Assembly (NCBI RefSeq): GCF_000423665.1 | Contig: NZ_KE384069.1 | Coordinates: 609,588 to 673,587, forward strand | DNA length: 64,000 nucleotides | Direction: 5' to 3' | Source: Solirubrobacter soli DSM 22325 | GTDB lineage: Bacteria > Actinomycetota > Thermoleophilia > Solirubrobacterales > Solirubrobacteraceae | Part shown: in pieces, positions 60,524 to 64,000 of the stretch | Position numbering within the stretch: position 1 is the stretch's first letter | Layout: each line of letters starts with the position of its first letter | Notes under the pieces: model-generated | What the model saw: only the letters and a program-made list of their open reading frames with translations | The model's database searches: none | Told to the model about the DNA's origin: nothing | Program-made: the position numbers and the translations under genes

Positions 60524-61453
60524 GTGATCGGCCTGCTCGCCCTGCTGCTGGCGCTGATCGCGCCGGCGGGCCCCGGAGAGGCGCCGCGGGGCGCCGTGGC
60601 GGCGCGCGCCGCCGCGGCGCTGCCGGGTCTCGGCGCGGCGCCGCGGGGCGCCGCGGCGGCGCGCTCCGCCGCGACGCTGCCGGGCCTCGGCGCGGCGCCG
60701 CGGGGCGCCGCCGAGCCGCCCGCGCCCGACGCGCGCCTGCCACGCGCGCCCGGCGACCTCGCTGACGCGTTCACCGCCACGACGCGTGCGTTGCGGGCCG
60801 CGGCATGGGACGGCAGCGGCGCGGTCCCGCCCGATGTCACGCTGCTCGCGCTCCACCACCAGCGCGTCCTGCGACTGATGGCCGAGAGGCGCACACTCGG
60901 CGACGCGACGCTGAAAGCGCTCCCGCGCGACGTGCTCGGCGAGGCGCGCGACACGGTCCTCGCCCGCCGCGCGCTCGATGCGATCCCGCGCGGCAAGCCG
61001 CCAAGGGTCCGGGTCGCGCAAGCCGCGCCCGCGAGCACGCTCCGCGCCGCCTACGAGGAGGGACAGCGCCGCTTCGGCGTCGACTGGTCGGTGCTCGCCG
61101 CGGTCAATTTCGTCGAGTCAGCGTTCGGGCGCGTGCGCAGCGCCAGCGAGGCGGGTGCGCGCGGCCCGATGCAGTTCCTCCCCGCGACCTGGCGCGAGTA
61201 CGGGATGGGCGGCGACATCGACGACCCGCACGACGCGATCCTCGCCGCCGCCAACTACTTGCACCGCTCCGGCGCATCGGAGAGTCTCGACCGTGCGTTG
61301 TTCGCCTACAACCACTCCAGCGACTACGTCCGCGCGGTCAAGCGCTTCGCGGCGCGTATGCGCGCGGACGAGCGTGCCTTCCGCACCTACTACGCGTGGC
61401 AGGTGTACGTGCGCACGCCCGGCGGCGGGTCGCGCCGCATCACCGGCCCGTGA
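60524..61453 (+). CDS. SLT-type lytic transglycosylase with repeat-rich N-terminus
   Basis: 309 residues, GTG directly after the previous stop. Signal/anchor segment MIGLLALLLALIAPAGPG, then an Ala/Gly/Pro low-complexity stretch encoded by a 57-bp repeat, a helical region, and the lysozyme-like SLT domain (about 165-290). Catalytic Glu lies in AAVNFVESAFG, followed by ARGPMQFLPATWREYG and YNHSSDYVRAVKRFA. It should cut peptidoglycan glycan strands with formation of anhydromuramic ends, outside the membrane, in growth or secretion. Confidence 0.9.
   Translation: MIGLLALLLALIAPAGPGEAPRGAVAARAAAALPGLGAAPRGAAAARSAATLPGLGAAPRGAAEPPAPDARLPRAPGDLADAFTATTRALRAAAWDGSGAVPPDVTLLALHHQRVLRLMAERRTLGDATLKALPRDVLGEARDTVLARRALDAIPRGKPPRVRVAQAAPASTLRAAYEEGQRRFGVDWSVLAAVNFVESAFGRVRSASEAGARGPMQFLPATWREYGMGGDIDDPHDAILAAANYLHRSGASESLDRALFAYNHSSDYVRAVKRFAARMRADERAFRTYYAWQVYVRTPGGGSRRITGP
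60581..60712. repeat. 57-bp repeat inside transglycosylase gene
   Basis: Two full 57-bp units (60581-60637, 60638-60694) and an 18-bp remnant encode a 19-residue APRGAxAARxAAxLPGLGA repeat. In frame, so copy number changes would only alter the spacer behind the membrane anchor. Confidence 0.9.
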
Positions 61454-61455
61454 CG

Positions 61456-62814
61456 ATGCGGCTGGCGCCATGGGCGATCGGGCTCGGGCTGCCGCTCGCG
61501 CTCGTCATCCTGCTGCGCTCGGCGCCGACGCTCGACGCCCGCTGGGAGGTCGATCCCGTCCACTTCTGGATCGTGCTCGCCGCCGGGGTCGTCAACGCGG
61601 GGCTGGCGATCGCGATCAGCGAGGCGGGGCGGAGGCGGCGTGACGCGCGGCTGCTGCTGATCGGGCTCGCGTTCCTCGTCAGCGCCGGCTTCCTCGGACT
61701 GCACGCGCTGGCGACCCCGAACGTCGTCGTCGACGGCGGCAGCGCGGCGTTCGTCCTCGCGACGCCGGTCGGGCTCGTGCTGGCGGGCGCGTTCGCGGCC
61801 GCGTCGGCGGTCGAGTACGGCCTGGCCGCGTCGCTGCGGATCGTCGAGCTCGGCCGCTGGCTGCTCGGCGGCGTGCTCGCGCTGCTCGCCCTGTGGGGGA
61901 TCGTCTCGGTCGCCGGGCTCCCACCGCTGCACGACCCGGTCACGCCCGACCAGGTCGAGGCGCCGCTGAGCGCGCTGGCCGCGGTCGGCGTCGTGTTGTA
62001 CGGCTTCGCCAGCTGGTCCTACTTCCGCGTGTGGGCGCGCCGCCGCACCGGGCTGGCGTTCGCCGTCGCGTTCGCGTTCGGCCTGCTCGCCGAGGCGCTG
62101 ATCGTCTCGGTGCTGTCGCTTCCCACGAGCTGGCGGCTGAGCTGGTGGGAATGGCACGTGCTGATGACGATCAGCTTCTTCACGATCGCCGCCGCCGCGA
62201 ACTCCGAGTGGTACGAGGAGCGCTTCAGCGGCCTGTACCTCGACGAGACGCTCGCCGGCCGCCGCGAGGTGAGCGTCCTGTTCGCCGACCTGAGCGGCTT
62301 CACCCCGTTCAGCGAGGCGCGCGGGCCCGAGCAGGTGCACGCGATGCTCGTCACCTACTTCGGTGAGCTCGCCCCGATGATCGACCGTGAGTTCAACGGC
62401 GAGGTCCAGGACTTCGTCGGCGACCAGATCTTCGCGATCTTCAACAAGCGCGGCGACCAGCCCGACCACGCCCTCCGCGCCGCCCGCGCGGCGCTGGAGC
62501 TGCAGCGTCGCGCGGAGGCGCTCCGCGCCGACCACCCCGAGTGGCCGCGCTTCCGCGCCGCGGTCAACACCGGCCCGGTGCTGGCCGGCGTGGTCGGCGA
62601 CCGCGGCCACCGCATCCACGGCGTCTTCGGCGACACCGTCAACCTCGGCGCGCGCCTCGAGGGCAAGGCGCCTCCGGGCGGCGTCGTGATCGGCAGCGCC
62701 ACCTACGCGGCGCTGGACGGACCGGACGTGACCGCGCTCGAGCTGATGCAGGTCAAGGGCAAGTCCCAGCCCATCCAGGCCTACGTCCTCAACGGAGTCA
62801 AGACTTCCGCATAG
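61456..62814 (+). CDS. Membrane-bound class III adenylate/guanylate cyclase
   Basis: About 452 residues; ATG at 61456 follows a GTG at 61450 that overlaps the previous stop, either may be used. Seven hydrophobic segments (about 5-245) resemble a 7TM sensor region, then a class III cyclase domain (about 270-440): metal Asp in VLFADLSGFTPFSE, second Asp in VQDFVGDQIFAIF, and GDTVNLGARLEG. The key metal residues are present. The substrate-selecting residues cannot be assigned safely, so cAMP is assumed from the family. The 7TM-plus-cyclase order suggests a membrane or light/lipid signal input. Confidence 0.9.
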   Translation: MRLAPWAIGLGLPLALVILLRSAPTLDARWEVDPVHFWIVLAAGVVNAGLAIAISEAGRRRRDARLLLIGLAFLVSAGFLGLHALATPNVVVDGGSAAFVLATPVGLVLAGAFAAASAVEYGLAASLRIVELGRWLLGGVLALLALWGIVSVAGLPPLHDPVTPDQVEAPLSALAAVGVVLYGFASWSYFRVWARRRTGLAFAVAFAFGLLAEALIVSVLSLPTSWRLSWWEWHVLMTISFFTIAAAANSEWYEERFSGLYLDETLAGRREVSVLFADLSGFTPFSEARGPEQVHAMLVTYFGELAPMIDREFNGEVQDFVGDQIFAIFNKRGDQPDHALRAARAALELQRRAEALRADHPEWPRFRAAVNTGPVLAGVVGDRGHRIHGVFGDTVNLGARLEGKAPPGGVVIGSATYAALDGPDVTALELMQVKGKSQPIQAYVLNGVKTSA

Positions 62815-62870
62815 GTTCGCGCACGCGGAACAAAGTTAGGTTCGTGTTCGTCCAGCGAAGGAGGAACACC

Positions 62871-62894
62871 ATGCGGAGTCGCCTGTTGGTGTGA
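62871..62894 (+). other. Seven-codon ORF with strong SD, overlapping next start
   Basis: AAGGAGG precedes ATG at 62871, which opens MRSRLLV and stops at TGA (62892-62894). The GTG of the following small secreted protein lies at 62891 (GTGA overlap). MRSRLLV looks like the start of a signal peptide, so either one base is missing here or the mini-ORF loads ribosomes for reinitiation. Confidence 0.6.
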
Positions 62895-63112
62895 CGATGG
62901 CGTTCGTGGTCGCGTGCGGCGGCGGCGCTGCCGTGGCCGGCGCGTCCGTCAATCCGATCGCTCACGCCGCGTGCAAGCAAGCCAGGATCGGCGGTCAGTC
63001 GAAGTGCATCGCCCGTGGCCAGTACTGCGCCCGGCGCTACCAGCGCGACTACCGCCGGTACGGCTTCTCTTGCTCAAAGGTCGACCGCAACGGCCGCTAC
63101 CACCTGACGTGA
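62891..63112 (+). CDS. Small secreted Cys-rich basic protein
   Basis: 73 residues from GTG at 62891. Hydrophobic N-terminus (MAFVVACGGGAAVAGA) then a mature region of about 45 residues with four Cys. The second half contains CIARGQYCARRYQRDYRRYG and then FSCSKVDRN, a basic, Tyr/Arg-rich motif found as a terminal domain in many actinobacterial secreted proteins. Two disulfides are likely. The natural start may be the ATG at 62871 with one missing base (see that entry). Function unknown; cell-wall binding is a guess. Confidence 0.6.
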   Translation: MTMAFVVACGGGAAVAGASVNPIAHAACKQARIGGQSKCIARGQYCARRYQRDYRRYGFSCSKVDRNGRYHLT

Positions 63113-63115
63113 GTC

Positions 63116-63166
63116 GGGGGTGGTCAGGATTTGCGTCCTCAGAGGACGCTTTTCCTGACCACCCCC
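63116..63166. terminator. Nested bidirectional hairpin
   Basis: Perfect 14-bp arms (63116-63129, 63153-63166) enclose a second hairpin GCGTCCT-CAG-AGGACGC (63133-63149). It lies between two convergent small genes, four bases after one stop and 19 before the other, and probably terminates both. Confidence 0.85.
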
Positions 63167-63184
63167 GTCCCGAACGCGCTCGGG

Positions 63185-63424
63185 TCAGTTCTCGAGCGGG
63201 TCGTTCGGGATCGTCGCGACGCCGGTCGAGCAGTCGATCGAACCGCTGCCGTCGCCGAAGATGATCGTGCCGACGAAGTTCCCGCAGGCGGACTTCGTCT
63301 GCTTGGGCGTCAGCTGGACCTTGACGGTCGGCCCGCTGGCGCTCGCGGCGCCGGCGGTGGCGCCGACGGAGCCGGCGGCGAGCAGGAGGACGAGGGCGGC
63401 GCGGCGGATGTTGGTCTTGAGCAT
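63185..63424 (-). CDS. Small secreted protein of unknown function
   Basis: 79 residues; ATG at 63424. A clear signal peptide (MLKTNIRRAALVLLLAAGSV, cut near ASA) leaves about 50 residues, containing VKVQLTPKQTKSACGNFVG, then FGDGSGSIDCSTGVATIPND. Two Cys could form one disulfide. Acidic, no recognised domain. Not linked to neighbours by spacing. Confidence 0.7.
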   Translation of the reverse strand: MLKTNIRRAALVLLLAAGSVGATAGAASASGPTVKVQLTPKQTKSACGNFVGTIIFGDGSGSIDCSTGVATIPNDPLEN

Positions 63425-63663
63425 GAACGCCCTATCCGCAGCATCCCGCGTCCCGGATCACCGTTTCTACACATGACGGACTCGGGGTGGAGAAGTTCCA
63501 CCCCGAGGTGGATGTCAGAAGCGGTCCGGGTGCGGGAAAGTCATCTCACGATGACCCGCCAGTTCACATTCCCGACGGTGACCGAGGTCCCCCGTGGACC
63601 GGCACCGAAGCGTCCTCCGCGCCAGCGCTGAAGCGACGTTCCCGGGGCCGGCCGCCGCCGGGT
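63425..63663. other. Intergenic stretch without recognised gene; one hairpin
   Basis: No convincing coding region. CTCGGGGTGG/CCACCCCGAG (63481-63507, seven-base loop) is a perfect 10-bp hairpin and may terminate minus-strand transcription from the tiny peptide gene at 63862. The rest shows nothing clear. Confidence 0.6.
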
Positions 63664-63799
63664 TCAGAACCACGGAAGGCGCCCGCTGTTCGCGGGCGCC
63701 TTGGGCGCTGCCGGCGGCTGGGGCTCGGCGGGTTCGTCGGTCAGACCTTGAAGCCCAGGCGCCAAGTGCTCGGGCTCGACTTCCAGCTGCTCGTCATCA
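63664..63799 (-). other. Possible frameshifted C-terminal continuation of tiny peptide gene
   Basis: Directly after the 21-codon ORF, another minus-strand frame is open and coding-like (GC-rich third positions): GDDEQLEVEPEHLAPGLQ..., then a Pro-rich part and SGRLPWF before the stop at 63664. One frameshift near 63797 would fuse both into a protein of about 65 residues. A hairpin (63676-63702) near its end could be a terminator instead. Confidence 0.35.
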
Positions 63800-63862
63800 C
63801 CACTTGTACCCCCACTTGTAGCCGTACTTGAACCCATCCACCGTTCCAAACTTGAAGCCCAT
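63797..63862 (-). CDS. Tiny Lys/aromatic peptide, 21 residues
   Basis: ATG at 63862 preceded by AAGGGA six bases upstream; TGA at 63797. The peptide begins MGFKFGTVDG and its second half is FKYGYKWGYKW, a strikingly regular pattern of Gly, Lys and aromatic residues. No leader-core cleavage site or maturation enzyme is visible. It may be a real small peptide or the 5' part of a frameshifted gene (see 63664-63799). Minus strand, 38 bases before the hairpin that follows the terminal S15-type module gene region. Confidence 0.45.
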   Translation of the reverse strand: MGFKFGTVDGFKYGYKWGYKW

Positions 63863-63925
63863 CGTTGATTCCCTTCGTCGACCGTGTCGTTCCTGACGCT
63901 GGGAAGCATCGCCGGGCCCGGCTAC

Positions 63926-63963
63926 GGGGCGGTAACGCCGCGGTAAGGCCGCGTCACCGCCCC
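63926..63963 (-). terminator. Terminator of gene running out of window
   Basis: GGGGCGGT (63926-63933) pairs with ACCGCCCC (63956-63963), with further GC pairing possible inside (GCCGCGG). It lies just past the stop codon at 63972 of the partial minus-strand gene. Confidence 0.65.
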
Positions 63964-63971
63964 GTGGGGGC

Positions 63972-64000
63972 TCAGGGTGTGGTGGTGGAGAGCGTGAACG
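63972..64000 (-). CDS. C-terminus of another protein with the shared terminal module (partial)
   Basis: Only the last eight codons and the stop are inside the window. They read FTLSTTTP, identical to the end of the three S15 peptidases. The gene therefore very probably encodes a further secreted protein carrying the same C-terminal module; its main domain is unknown. Confidence 0.7.

Noticed and set aside
63487-63831. Plus-strand open frame of about 114 codons
   Set aside because: Low-complexity, Arg/Pro-rich, with no ribosome binding site, and it crosses a hairpin and the tiny minus-strand ORF.

Overview
The window looks like chromosomal DNA of a very GC-rich actinomycete-type bacterium, most likely of the Solirubrobacterales (Thermoleophilia). 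This is inferred from base composition, heavy use of GTG and TTG starts, candidate leaderless promoters of the TAnnnT type, and many large secreted proteins built from FG-GAP, LamG, PKD, ThuA and sugar-dehydrogenase propeller domains ending in small actinobacterial C-terminal modules. No rRNA, tRNA, CRISPR array, integrase or transposase was recognised. Lineage and all functions rest on reading the sequence, not on searches.

Layout. 1-4.1 kb: a cut methyltransferase, a secreted FG-GAP protein, and two membrane proteins (UPF0104-like and PAP2-like) whose 3' ends overlap. 4.3-12.3 kb: three tandem secreted S15 (PepX/CocE-like) peptidases, each followed by a terminator hairpin. 12.3-16.5 kb: a 1,173-residue LamG/sugar-dehydrogenase protein coupled to a degenerate P-loop protein. 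16.6-17.9 kb: a HAD-like protein lacking its nucleophile plus a GntR/FCD regulator behind two copies of a 13-bp operator-like repeat. 17.9-28.2 kb: two divergent operons, an oxidoreductase set (aldehyde dehydrogenase, DJ-1/PfpI, alpha/beta hydrolase, iron alcohol dehydrogenase) and a carbohydrate-type ABC importer with two ATPases and a DeoR regulator. 28.2-36.1 kb: STAS protein, MFS and MMPL transporters, a NarL-type response regulator with a cupin, and a large LuxR (LAL) regulator.

36.1-52.0 kb is the most interesting part. A coupled cupredoxin-multicopper oxidase-cupredoxin operon runs divergently from two giant secreted proteins carrying DUF1080 (3-keto-disaccharide hydrolase), DUF1349-like, ThuA, sugar-dehydrogenase propeller and Ig-like domains. 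These are followed by a short-chain dehydrogenase, a VapBC-like pair and a secreted sugar-isomerase-type TIM barrel. Together they suggest an extracellular oxidative (3-keto-glycoside) route of glycan breakdown.

52.1-59.7 kb holds two separate M4-type metalloprotease/emfourin-inhibitor pairs, around a rhodanese, a ricin-type lectin, a Dyp-type peroxidase and an ECF sigma factor. 59.9-64 kb carries a B3/B4-domain protein, a lytic transglycosylase, a membrane nucleotide cyclase and several tiny secreted or orphan proteins. The window ends in the last residues of another protein with the C-terminal module seen on the S15 enzymes. Five proteins in or entering the window share that module, which may be a lineage-specific surface-retention domain.
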